NCBI GenBank assembly: GCA_964431545.1
Contig: CAYSLC010000105.1
Location: 1 to 18,665, forward strand
Direction: 5' to 3'
Origin: CAYSLC01 sp964431545
GTDB taxonomy: Bacteria; Desulfobacterota; Desulfobacteria; Desulfobacterales; JAABSP01
Length of the DNA: 18,665 bases
A model generated the notes under the pieces. That model was not told the origin of the DNA. It made no database searches and worked only from the letters and a program-made list of their open reading frames with translations. Of the stretch, positions 1-7,553 are shown in pieces. The position numbers and the translations under genes are program-made. Every line of letters begins with the position of its first letter. Position 1 is the stretch's first letter.

Positions 1-42
1 GATGAACCGTTCCACCATGTTCGCCATGTTCGATGATCCCAT
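1..42 (-). CDS. possible N-terminus of a gene leaving the left edge
   Basis: Reading leftward from an ATG at 42, the minus strand is open to the window edge and encodes MGSSNMANMVERFI. A purine-rich GGAAG lies just upstream of the ATG. Only 14 codons are visible, so no family can be named and the start could also be the internal ATG that gives MANMVERF. If real, the gene is divergent from kaiC. A chance reading is quite possible. Confidence 0.22.
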   Translation of the reverse strand, partial: MGSSNMANMVERFI

Positions 43-282
43 GGATCTTCCGGCGCGGGCGCCGGTGTTGCCGGAAAAGGGAGCGCGGGGCCGAGGGGCC
101 GGCCCGGGGGACGCCGGAGCGTCATCCGCGCCATGCCAACGAGCATACACCATCCGGGGGGAATGTTCAAACGGGAGCGCGGGACCGCGTGGGCCGCGCA
201 AGGCCCCGCCGGCCGTCCTCCGCCGGCGGCCGGCCGGGAAGGGGCGGCTTCCCGCGCCGGGGGGGAATCCCGCCGTTTGGGG
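43..282. other. GC-rich intergenic region upstream of kaiC
   Basis: About 240 bases of very GC-rich sequence lie between the possible leftward gene and the kaiC promoter. Overlapping plus-strand open frames here are rich in Arg, Pro and Gly, have no recognisable domain and are typical of chance frames in GC-rich DNA. I see no convincing gene, RNA or terminator. Confidence 0.5.
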
Positions 283-312
283 TTGACGGAGAATCGAGGA
301 ACCCGCTATAGT
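283..312 (+). promoter_or_regulatory. sigma-70-type promoter of the kaiCB-kinase operon
   Basis: TTGACG at 283-288 and TATAGT at 307-312 are separated by 18 bases, each one or two positions from consensus. Transcription would start near 319. Two AAGGAG boxes follow; the second, at 340-345, is six bases before the kaiC ATG. No operator palindrome is obvious. Confidence 0.7.
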
Positions 313-350
313 TCGAGGGACACAAATAAGGAGCCGTTTAAGGAGAAGCG

Positions 351-1826
351 ATGGAAAAATCAAATTCACCGCCCCCCGGTTCAGCGGGAGGCGTGATCCC
401 CAAAACCCCCACCCGGATCCGGGGGCTGGACGATATCCTGCACGGCGGGATCCCCACCGGCCGGATTTCGATATTCAGCGGCCGACCGGGCACCGGCAAG
501 ACCGTTTTGGCCCTGGAGATCCTCTATCGGGCGGCCCTGGCCGGAGAACCGGGCGTTTTCATCACCTTCGAGGAACGTGCCGACAACCTCAGGGCCAATT
601 TTTCCGCCATGGGCATGGACCTGTCCGCCATGGAGGACGACGGCGGACTGAAGATCGTCGAGCCGGAAATTCCCCACCGCATCTCCGCCGCCGGGGATTT
701 CGACGTTCACGGCCTCCTGGCCATGCTGGAGGGCCATGCCCGTCCCATGGGCGCCGGGCTCATCGCGCTGGACGCCGTCGATGTCCTGATGCAGCTCTTC
801 TCCGACCAAAGCCGGGAGCGGGAGGAGTTTCACCTCCTCTTCGACTGGCTGCGGAAACGGCGGATGACGGGCCTGCTGACCGCCAAGGCCACCGGCGAGC
901 GGCTTGCGTTCTATCCGTTCCTCGATTTCATGGCCGATTGCGTCCTCTACCTGGACCAGCGCATGGAAGCGCAGATCCGGACCCGGCGCATCATCGTCGT
1001 CAAGTACCGCGGCTCCGGGTTCATGAACAACGAGTACCCCTTCGTTCTCGGCAACGAGGGGTTTGTCGCCATGCCGGTCTCCTCCATCACACTGGACCAG
1101 CGCTCGACCAGCGCGTTCGTCGGCAGCGGAAACCCGAGGCTCGACGCGGTATTGGGCGGCGGGTATCCGCGGGGATCGAGCGTGCTCATCCACGGGCCCA
1201 GCGGCGCCGGAAAGACCACCCTGGCATCCACCTTCGTCCAGCACATCTGCGGTCAAGGTGAAAAGGCCCTTTACATCAATCTGGAGCGCTCCGACGAGAT
1301 GCTGATGATGGGGATGGCGAGCGTCGGCCTCGACCTGTCCTCTTTTGTCGCATCCGGCATGCTCCACCTGGTGACGGCGCTGCCGGAGTCCGCGGGCATC
1401 GAACAGCACCTTCTTCGGGTTCTCGACGCCGTCGACCGGTTCTCCCCCGATCACATGGTGGTCGATTCCATCTCCACCTTCCGGCGGATGGGATCCGAGC
1501 AGGCCGCATTCGATTTCCTCATCCGCCTGCTGATGATCTCCAGGACCAAAGGCATCACCGGGGTCTATACCAACCAGTCCTTTGAAGCGGAGGGGGGTAT
1601 GCGGATCGCCAATGCAAACATCGCGTCGCTCATGGACACCCTGGTCGGGATAGCGTACGTCGACGACGGCGAACGCATCCGGCGCAACCTTCAGGTGCTC
1701 AAATCCCGGGGCGTGGCCCACTCCCTCCGATACCACGAGATGGAGATCAGCGACGGAGGCATCACCCTGGCGGCGACGGCGGATGATTGCGGCGGAACAG
1801 GGGCTTCCGGGGGAACGACGCCATGA
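351..1826 (+). CDS. kaiC: KaiC-family double-domain ATPase
   Basis: This 491-residue protein has two tandem RecA/KaiC domains, like the cyanobacterial clock ATPase (about 519 residues) but slightly shorter. The first (CI-like) domain has Walker A GRPGTGKT at 44-51, the catalytic Glu pair in ITFEE at 74-75 and Walker B near LIALDAVD (138-145). The second (CII-like) domain has Walker A GPSGAGKT at 282-289 and Walker B around Asp372. In CII the usual Glu-Glu pair reads Glu312-Arg313. The phosphosite loop reads ANIASLMDT, so positions equivalent to S431 and T432 of Synechococcus are Ala425 and Ser426. AAGGAG six bases upstream supports the ATG at 351. The gene overlaps kaiB by ATGA, implying translational coupling. 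It probably acts as a cytoplasmic ATP-driven oligomeric switch that feeds a histidine kinase. Whether it keeps circadian time cannot be told from sequence. Confidence 0.93.
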   Translation: MEKSNSPPPGSAGGVIPKTPTRIRGLDDILHGGIPTGRISIFSGRPGTGKTVLALEILYRAALAGEPGVFITFEERADNLRANFSAMGMDLSAMEDDGGLKIVEPEIPHRISAAGDFDVHGLLAMLEGHARPMGAGLIALDAVDVLMQLFSDQSREREEFHLLFDWLRKRRMTGLLTAKATGERLAFYPFLDFMADCVLYLDQRMEAQIRTRRIIVVKYRGSGFMNNEYPFVLGNEGFVAMPVSSITLDQRSTSAFVGSGNPRLDAVLGGGYPRGSSVLIHGPSGAGKTTLASTFVQHICGQGEKALYINLERSDEMLMMGMASVGLDLSSFVASGMLHLVTALPESAGIEQHLLRVLDAVDRFSPDHMVVDSISTFRRMGSEQAAFDFLIRLLMISRTKGITGVYTNQSFEAEGGMRIANANIASLMDTLVGIAYVDDGERIRRNLQVLKSRGVAHSLRYHEMEISDGGITLAATADDCGGTGASGGTTP

Positions 1827-2134
1827 ATCGGACGAAGAAAAGAAGCGGCGGCGGCGTGGAGGTCGGCAGTCGGCTGATCCTCTTCGTCGCCGGCTCGGAA
1901 TACAACTCCCGAACCGCCCGGAAGAACCTGCGGCGCCTTTGCGAAACGGATTTCGACGGGCGATGCGAGGTGGAGGTCGTCGATGTCCTGGAGGAGGTGG
2001 AGAAGGCGATCGATTACCAGATCCTGCTCACCCCCGTCCTGCTGGCCACCAAGGACGGCGAGGAGGTGATGGTGGTCGGAAATCTGAACGACCGGGAGAG
2101 GGTCCGCACGCTCCTCGGGCTCGGGGGGGACTGA
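1823..2134 (+). CDS. kaiB: KaiB-family thioredoxin-like clock partner
   Basis: This 103-residue protein is the usual KaiB size. The core runs from LILFVAGSEYNSRTARKNL through a conserved EVEVVDVLE segment to QILLTPVLLA and VVGNLNDRERV. These match the first strand, helix, VIDL strand, Pro-containing turn and GDLS-like strand of KaiB. In cyanobacteria KaiB binds the KaiC CI ring after a fold switch; that partner role is inferred here from family and position. A basic, Gly-rich N-terminal tail of about 15 residues precedes the core. The ATG at 1823 overlaps the kaiC TGA, which decides the start over one further upstream at 1787. The kinase gene begins three bases after its stop. Confidence 0.93.
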   Translation: MNRTKKRSGGGVEVGSRLILFVAGSEYNSRTARKNLRRLCETDFDGRCEVEVVDVLEEVEKAIDYQILLTPVLLATKDGEEVMVVGNLNDRERVRTLLGLGGD

Positions 2135-2137
2135 TTC

Positions 2138-4591
2138 ATGGCCGAAGATGTGAAGATACTCCGGCGCCGGATGGAGCGGGCCGAAGCACAGATCGAGGCC
2201 CTCAAGTCGGGCGAGGTGGATGCCGTGGTGGGCCGGAAGGGCGTCACCATGCTCCGGCTCCGGGAGATCGAAGAGGCCCTCCGGGAGAGCGAACGGTTCG
2301 CCAACAAAGTGCTCGACGCCGACCTGAGCGGAATCTACATCTTCGATGTGGACCAGGGCCTGCCGGTCTTCATCAACCGCTCCTGCACCCGCATCACCGG
2401 CCATACCCTGGAAGGATTGCGCAACCGGGACCCCGAGAAATTCTTCGAGCTGTTCCACCCGGAGGAGCGGAAACGGGTCGCCGCCCACATCGAGAAGTTG
2501 CGGAATGCCAGGGACGATGAGGCCATCGACCTGGAAAGCCGGTTCCAGACGGCGGACGGCCGCTGGATCTGGTGCCTGTCCCGGAACACCGTCTTCTCCC
2601 GCCGTGAAGACGGGGCCGTCCGGGAGATCATCGGCAGCTTCCAGGACATCACCGAACGGGTGGAGGCCGAAGCGTCGCTGCGGGAGAGCGAGGATCGCTT
2701 CCGCTCCCTCACCAACGGGCTGCCGCTCATGGTCTGGGTCCACGATACCGAGGGGCGGCAGGTCTTCATCAATCAGACCTACGCCCGGTTCTTCGGCGTG
2801 AGGCTGGCGGATGTCGGCGGTTCGGGATGGCAGACCCTGCTCCATCCGGAGGACGACGAAACCTACACGGCCGCTTTTTTCGACTGCGTGAAGAGACGGC
2901 GTTCCTTCCACGGCGAGACCCGCGCCCGCGACGCCGACGGCCGGTGGCGCTGGCTGGAGACCTGGGCCCGGCCCCGGTACGCGCCCTCCGGCGAATTTCT
3001 CGGGTACGTGGGCGCCACCGCCGACATCGAGGAGCGGAAACGGATGGAGGTTGAAATCGCCGCCGCCAGCCGCCGCAAGGACGAGTTCCTGGCCATGCTG
3101 GGCCATGAGCTGCGCAACCCCCTGGCGGCCATCACCACCGCGCTCCAGGTGGCCCGGAAGCAGACGCCGGATGCCGGGGACGGCGACTGGCCGGCCGAGA
3201 TCATCGGGCGGCAGACCGAGGTGCTTCGGCGGCTGGTGGACGACCTGCTCGATGTCTCCCGGATCACCCGTGGCAAAATCGCGCTCAGCCGGATGCCGGT
3301 GGAGATCGGCGAACAACTCGAAACAGCGGTTCGCTCCCTGGAGTTGGCTCGCGAGCAGACCGGCCGGGTGGCGGTTTCGACACCGCCGGAACCGGTCTAC
3401 GTATCGGCCGACCCGGCCCGGCTCCAGCAGGTCTTCGCCAACCTGCTCACCAACGCCGTCAAATACAGCCCCGGAGGCGGGGAGATCCGGTTTTCCGCGG
3501 AAATCGAGGACGGAGCCGTCCTGATCCGCTGCCGGGACCACGGCGTGGGAATCCCGCCGGAGAAGACGTCGGAGGTCTTTGAAACCTTCACCCAGCTCGA
3601 CACCTCCCTCGACCGGGAAAGCGCGGGCCTGGGCATCGGCCTGGCCCTGGTCAAGAGCCTGGTGGAGATGCACGGCGGCGCGGTATCGGCCGTAAGCGAA
3701 GGCCACGGCAAAGGGGCCGAATTCAGGGTGGTGCTGCCGACCATTCCCCGGCCCCGAGAGACGGAACCCCCGCGCGAGCCCGCATCGGCCTCTCCCGGCC
3801 GGGGCACCGCCCCGCGACGGCTCCTGATCGCCGAGGACAACGCGGACCTGGCCCGGAGCCTTACGGCCGTCCTGGAGACGGCCGGCCATACCGTCCGGGT
3901 GGTCCACGACGGAAACGCCGCCGTCTCGGCGTTCGCGGAAACCGCGCCGGATGCGGCGGTCATCGATATCGGACTGCCCGGGCTCGACGGGTACGGCGTG
4001 GCCGAAGCGATCCGGAAGGGGTCCGGGGGCGGAACGCCGGTTTTGGTGGGAATCTCCGGCTATGCCCGGGATGCCGGACGGGAGACCGACCCCTTTGATC
4101 GCTACATGGTGAAACCGGTGGACACCGATGAGCTTCTCCGGTTCATCGAGGTTTCGACCGCCGAGGCCGGTGCCGCGGAACCCGCCCGGCCGGATCCGGA
4201 CGCCCCGCCCCGCCGGGTCCTGCTGATCGAGGACCATCCCGCCCTGGGCACCCTCACCCTCACCGAACTCCAGACACAGGGGTACGAAGCGGTCCTGTGC
4301 GTGACCGGCGAGGAGGGGGTCGAGAAGGCGGCGGATTTTCGCCCCGACATCGTCCTGTGCGACCTGCGTCTGCCCGGAATGAACGGCGTGGCGGTGGCCC
4401 GGAAGCTCCGGGAGATGGAGGCCGCCCGATCCGCCTTTATCGTGGCCCTCACCGCCAGCCGGGTCTCGGACCAGGAGGAGCACCTTCTATCCGCCGGCTT
4501 CGACCGGGCGGTGGAAAAGCCCCTGGAGCCCGAAGCCCTCGAAGGAATGGTGGCCGAACACCGGAGGAGCGCCGGCTCCCCCAAGGGATAG
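2138..4591 (+). CDS. hybrid sensor histidine kinase, PAS-PAS-HisKA-HATPase-REC-REC
   Basis: This 817-residue protein has no membrane segment. An N-terminal coiled coil contains the GEVDAVVG segment often seen ahead of PAS domains. PAS 1 spans roughly 50-175, ending SFQDITERVEAEASLRES, and PAS 2 roughly 185-305. The dimerisation/phosphoacceptor helix carries His323 in GHELRNP, followed by an HATPase with N-box NLLTNAVKYS, DHGVGIP and GLGIGLALVKSL. Two receiver domains follow, with acceptor Asp610 (VIDIGLPG) and Asp742 (LCDLRLPG) and partner Lys in MVKPVD and VEKPLE. As third gene of the kaiC-kaiB operon, starting three bases after kaiB, it is the likely output or input kinase of the Kai module. 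There is no DNA-binding output domain, so the relay must leave through another protein. The tail-to-tail distance to ku is one base. Confidence 0.93.
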   Translation: MAEDVKILRRRMERAEAQIEALKSGEVDAVVGRKGVTMLRLREIEEALRESERFANKVLDADLSGIYIFDVDQGLPVFINRSCTRITGHTLEGLRNRDPEKFFELFHPEERKRVAAHIEKLRNARDDEAIDLESRFQTADGRWIWCLSRNTVFSRREDGAVREIIGSFQDITERVEAEASLRESEDRFRSLTNGLPLMVWVHDTEGRQVFINQTYARFFGVRLADVGGSGWQTLLHPEDDETYTAAFFDCVKRRRSFHGETRARDADGRWRWLETWARPRYAPSGEFLGYVGATADIEERKRMEVEIAAASRRKDEFLAMLGHELRNPLAAITTALQVARKQTPDAGDGDWPAEIIGRQTEVLRRLVDDLLDVSRITRGKIALSRMPVEIGEQLETAVRSLELAREQTGRVAVSTPPEPVYVSADPARLQQVFANLLTNAVKYSPGGGEIRFSAEIEDGAVLIRCRDHGVGIPPEKTSEVFETFTQLDTSLDRESAGLGIGLALVKSLVEMHGGAVSAVSEGHGKGAEFRVVLPTIPRPRETEPPREPASASPGRGTAPRRLLIAEDNADLARSLTAVLETAGHTVRVVHDGNAAVSAFAETAPDAAVIDIGLPGLDGYGVAEAIRKGSGGGTPVLVGISGYARDAGRETDPFDRYMVKPVDTDELLRFIEVSTAEAGAAEPARPDPDAPPRRVLLIEDHPALGTLTLTELQTQGYEAVLCVTGEEGVEKAADFRPDIVLCDLRLPGMNGVAVARKLREMEAARSAFIVALTASRVSDQEEHLLSAGFDRAVEKPLEPEALEGMVAEHRRSAGSPKG

Positions 4592-4592
4592 G

Positions 4593-5469
4593 TCAGCCTT
4601 TGGCCTTCTTCTTCCGGCCCGAACCGCCGGAGGATGTCTTGGCGCCCTTTCCGCCGCCTTTGCCCTTCCGGGTCTCCTCCACCGACTGCTTCAGAAGATC
4701 CATCATGTCGATGACCTCCCCTTTTTCGGCGGGCTTCTCCCTGGACGGCCCGGGTGTGGCCCCCTCGGCCTCGGCCTTTTGGCGGATCCAGTCCAACAAC
4801 GCCTGGCGGTAGGCGTCATGGTATTTGCCGGGGTCCCATTCGACGGCCATGTTCTGCACCAGGTTGACGGCCATGTCCGTCTCCTTTTTGGTGACCCCGT
4901 ATTCGCCGGGGTCCTCCTCCGGAAAGTCGTACGCCTCCATGGGCCGAAGCTCCTGGTGAAACCGTAGGATCTCCAAAATGAGGGCCCGCCCGTGGGGGAT
5001 CAGGGCCGCCAGGTGCTCCCGCTTGCGGATCACGATCCGGGCGATCCCCGCCTTGCCGGTCCGGACCAGGGCGTCCCGGAGGAGCACATACCCCTTGGCG
5101 CCGTTCTTCCCCGGCTCCAGGTAATACGGCTTGTCGAAGTAGAGGAAGGGGATCTCCTCCCGGTCCACGAAGTCCTCGATGTCGATGTTCTCCCCGGTGC
5201 CCGCCTCCGCCTTTTCGAAGTCCTCGTCGGTCATCAGCACGAAGTGGTCGCCGTCGTATTCGTACCCCTTGGCGATCCGGTCCCAGGGGACCTCCTCACC
5301 GGTCACCTCGTTGACCCGCTGATACCGGACCTTGGCCAGGTNNNNNNNNNNGGTCCCGGCTGTCCACCAGGGAGAACTTGAGATCCGACCGCCGCTCCGC
5401 CGGCATCAGGGCCACCGGGATGTTCACCAGCCCCAGCGAAATGCTTCCTTTCCAAATGGGTCTTGCCAT
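4593..5469 (-). CDS. ku: Ku, DNA double-strand-break end-binding protein (interrupted by an N gap)
   Basis: The N-terminus MARPIWKGSISLGLVNIPVA and the stretch RVNEVTGEEVPWDRIAKGYEY are hallmarks of bacterial Ku, which forms a homodimeric ring on broken DNA ends and recruits LigD for end joining. The conserved C-terminal motif EVIDMMDLLKQSVE is followed by a Lys/Gly-rich tail ending GRKKKAKG, of the kind that binds DNA in some family members. GAGGAG precedes the ATG at 5469. Ten Ns at 5342-5351 break the frame; overlapping the flanks by the shared GGT gives an uninterrupted protein of 287 residues, reading DSRDLAKVRYQRVN across the join, normal for the family. No ligD lies in the window. The gene is convergent with the kai-operon kinase and divergent from the antiporter. 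Confidence 0.93.
5342..5351. other. assembly gap (10 N) inside ku
   Basis: The run is exactly ten Ns. Left flank ends CCAGGT and right flank begins GGTCCC; merging the shared GGT removes 13 positions, restores the frame and produces a Ku sequence of normal spacing. The gap therefore probably stands for no missing bases. Confidence 0.85.
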
Positions 5470-5557
5470 CGCTCCTCTCACGGGTCTCGGAGATCGGCAC
5501 CGTTCACGCCTTCGGCCGATCCCCGTACGTCGAAACGTCACCAGTTGTTCGCATACC

Positions 5558-5586
5558 AGTATACGATGTCATGGGCGAGGGCACAA
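5558..5586 (-). promoter_or_regulatory. probable ku promoter
   Basis: On the minus strand TTGTGC (5581-5586) and TATACT (5558-5563) are 17 bases apart. The -10 matches consensus at five of six positions; the -35 is weak. A 6-bp inverted repeat begins inside the -35 (5584), which would suit a repressor or activator site. Confidence 0.45.
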
Positions 5587-5599
5587 CCATGTGTGGTTG
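5584..5599. repeat. inverted repeat overlapping the ku -35
   Basis: CAACCA and TGGTTG form perfect 6-bp arms around the four-base centre TGTG. It overlaps the presumed ku -35, so an operator role is plausible but unproven. Confidence 0.4.
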
Positions 5600-5642
5600 G
5601 TCCGCGGGAATTCAGCACATTTTTCACACCATTGGGGATCGA

Positions 5643-5662
5643 AATGGGGTGTGTACCCCATT
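5643..5662. repeat. 8-bp-arm inverted repeat upstream of the antiporter
   Basis: AATGGGGT and ACCCCATT are perfect arms around GTGT, about 160 bases before the antiporter start. No T-tract of terminator type follows directly. It resembles a dimeric-regulator site; the regulator is unknown. Confidence 0.45.
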
Positions 5663-5820
5663 CCCATTTTGGCCGGATCATGACACCTATATTTGAGATA
5701 TGCCACTTTCGCCCAGCCCGGGGAGCGGGGCCGGCGGCCGTTGTTCCAGCAAGCGGAGGCCGTTTCCGGACCGCGGCCGGACGCCCCACGGACCCTGAAC
5801 CCGAACAAAGGAGCCCCGCC

Positions 5821-7179
5821 ATGGAACTCGCCCTATTTCTCACCCTCTCTTTCGCGGTCACCGCCGGGATCGGACTGGCCCTCGAACGCATCCGGGTTCC
5901 CTGGCTCTTCGCGGCCCTCCTGCTGGGGCTGGCCTTGTCCTACTACGACCCCTTCCCCGACGCGGCCCACTCCCCGCACTTCCAGTTCATGGCCGAGCTG
6001 GGGATGTACTTCTTCCTTTTCGTGGTGGGGTTCGAAATGAACCTGGAGAAGATCTTCGAGGAGGGGAAGTTCATCATTAAGGCGGCGGCGGTGATCAACC
6101 TCATGGAGGCCGCCGCCGGTTCGGTCTTCGTCCACTATGTCTTCGGAACCCCCTGGCCGGTGGCGCTCATCGTCGGCCTCTCCTTCGCCACCGTGGGCGA
6201 AGCCCTGCTCCTGCCCATCTTCCGGGAGTTCAAGATGGTCAAGACCGACCTGGGGCAGACCATCTTCGGCGTCGGCCTGGTGGACAACATCTTCGAGATC
6301 CTGGCGGTGGTGCTGGTCTCCCTGCTGCTGGTCTCCGGGGGAACCGGCGGCGCCCAAAGCGATTCCACGGCCGCCCCGTCCACCGCGCAGGAATCCTCCG
6401 CCGGACAGACAGAGGAGATGTCCTCCAAAGAATCCGGCTCCGGGACGGCAGAATCCGGCTCCGTGGCGGAACAAGAATCCGAATCAAAAGGGAAAGGCCA
6501 TGTGGGGGCCCTGGCGAAAAGCCCCGACAAGATGACCGTTTTCCGGGTCTTCAACGCCCTCTTCTTCCTTTTCCTGGGCACCTGGCTCCTGCGCCGGATC
6601 AAACCGGAAACCACCAACAAGATGATGGAGAAATTCCAGGTGACCCGGCCTAAGGAGGTCGCCTTCGCCCTCTCCCTGGTGGTCTTCTTCGGCTTCATCT
6701 ACATCGGCAGCTTCGCCGAGGCCGGGGCCCTGGGCGCGCTTCTGGCCGGACTGGCCGTCAAGCCCCTGATCCCCGGGGCCATCGAAGAGGGCGTGGTGGA
6801 CGACGTCCGGATGGCCGCCTACGGCATCTTCGGCCCTCCGTTCTTCCTCTCCGTGGGCCTGGAGGCGAACGTCGACTACCTGATCCACCACATCCCCATC
6901 ATCCTGGCCCTGGTGGTGGTGGTCAAGTCGATGAAAGTGATCAGCAGCCTCCTGGTGGGGCACAAGAAGCTGGGGATGAAAAAATCCCTGGTGATGGGCG
7001 TCTCCCTGTCGGTCAAATTCAGCACCTCCCTGGTCATCATCAAGCTGCTCCTCCACACCGGTCAGATCGGCAAGGACCTCTTCTCGGTCCTGGTGGCCAC
7101 CAAGATCGTCTTCAAGTTCCTCATCCCCTTCCTGCTGGCGTGGATGCTCTCCCGGTGGGAGATGGGTCAGAACGAATGA
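5821..7179 (+). CDS. CPA2-type cation:proton antiporter (membrane)
   Basis: This 452-residue protein is made almost entirely of hydrophobic helices, beginning MELALFLTLSFAVTAGIGLALERI. It has the monovalent cation/proton antiporter-2 pattern: FVVGFEMNLEKI, GLSFATVGEALLLPIF, the discontinuous helix VGLVDNIFEIL with Asp155-Asn156 in the ion-binding position, then GALGALLAGLAVKPLIPG and FFLSVGLEANVDYL. It likely exchanges Na+ or K+ for H+ across the inner membrane; the ion cannot be decided. Residues about 172-235 form a polar Ser/Glu/Gly-rich insert between helices, rich in ESGS-like motifs. There is no C-terminal RCK/TrkA_N regulatory domain. AGGAG ten bases before 5821 fixes the start, although the frame stays open far upstream. 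Confidence 0.85.
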   Translation: MELALFLTLSFAVTAGIGLALERIRVPWLFAALLLGLALSYYDPFPDAAHSPHFQFMAELGMYFFLFVVGFEMNLEKIFEEGKFIIKAAAVINLMEAAAGSVFVHYVFGTPWPVALIVGLSFATVGEALLLPIFREFKMVKTDLGQTIFGVGLVDNIFEILAVVLVSLLLVSGGTGGAQSDSTAAPSTAQESSAGQTEEMSSKESGSGTAESGSVAEQESESKGKGHVGALAKSPDKMTVFRVFNALFFLFLGTWLLRRIKPETTNKMMEKFQVTRPKEVAFALSLVVFFGFIYIGSFAEAGALGALLAGLAVKPLIPGAIEEGVVDDVRMAAYGIFGPPFFLSVGLEANVDYLIHHIPIILALVVVVKSMKVISSLLVGHKKLGMKKSLVMGVSLSVKFSTSLVIIKLLLHTGQIGKDLFSVLVATKIVFKFLIPFLLAWMLSRWEMGQNE

Positions 7180-7451
7180 GGAGCGAACGCCCTTCCACCA
7201 GGTCGTCGAACTTGCCGAAGACAAAGAGGATCACCGACAGAAGCATGATGATGCTCAAGGCGTTTCAAAGGATTGCATCACCGGACAGGGTGCCGCCGGA
7301 CAGGGCACCCAAGGACAAATTGCTGGTGTTAGGATAAGGGCCGGTCGTGTCGTCGGGCGGAGGAGGCTTCGGGGGTCCGGGCGAATCCGGCCAACGGGTT
7401 TTCCTGCCGAATCCTGACATATGCCTTGCTGAGTTGAGCGACCATTTCGTC
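7180..7451. other. intergenic region with a short hairpin and no clear gene
   Basis: No supported gene. An inverted repeat GGGTGCC (7288-7294) / GGCACCC (7304-7310) with a 9-base loop overlaps two near-direct copies of CCGGACAGGG. On the minus strand, 7186-7257 reads as a hydrophobic segment LSIIMLLSVILFVFG followed by KFDDLVEG, bounded upstream by a stop; it may be the remnant of a membrane-protein gene. Base composition becomes visibly more AT-rich after about 7420. Confidence 0.4.
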
Positions 7452-7480
7452 TTGAAAGTTCCTATTAAATGAGTTATCTA
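7452..7480 (+). promoter_or_regulatory. candidate promoter of the DUF4160/DUF2442 pair
   Basis: TTGAAA (7452-7457) and TATCTA (7475-7480) are 17 bases apart, upstream of the DUF4160 start. The -10 is a poor match, so this is only a candidate. Confidence 0.3.
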
Positions 7481-7553
7481 AATGAATCTACTCGGCATTT
7501 ATCGGGAGATGGAAATCGCAATGACAGATAAAAGGCTCGGAAGAGAGATAAAT

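Larger units (their letters stand above)
5470..5820. other. divergent intergenic region between ku and the antiporter
   Basis: About 350 bases separate the two divergent start codons. The region holds a likely ku promoter, two perfect inverted repeats and, on the antiporter side, an AT-rich patch with TATATT at 5688-5693 but no good -35 at normal distance. An AGGAG box lies just before the antiporter ATG at 5821. No protein-coding frame here resembles a known family. Confidence 0.55.

Noticed and set aside
1691..4483. Very long minus-strand open frame opposite the first hybrid kinase
   Set aside because: It is the antisense shadow of a strongly conserved kinase in GC-rich DNA; the translation is low complexity and has no domain.
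5296..5541. Genuine frameshift splitting ku into two genes
   Set aside because: The frame change comes only from the 10-N placeholder; overlapping the flanks restores one frame.
7140..7337. 65-codon plus-strand frame overlapping the antiporter's end
   Set aside because: Starts inside the antiporter in another frame, lacks a ribosome-binding site and has no motif.
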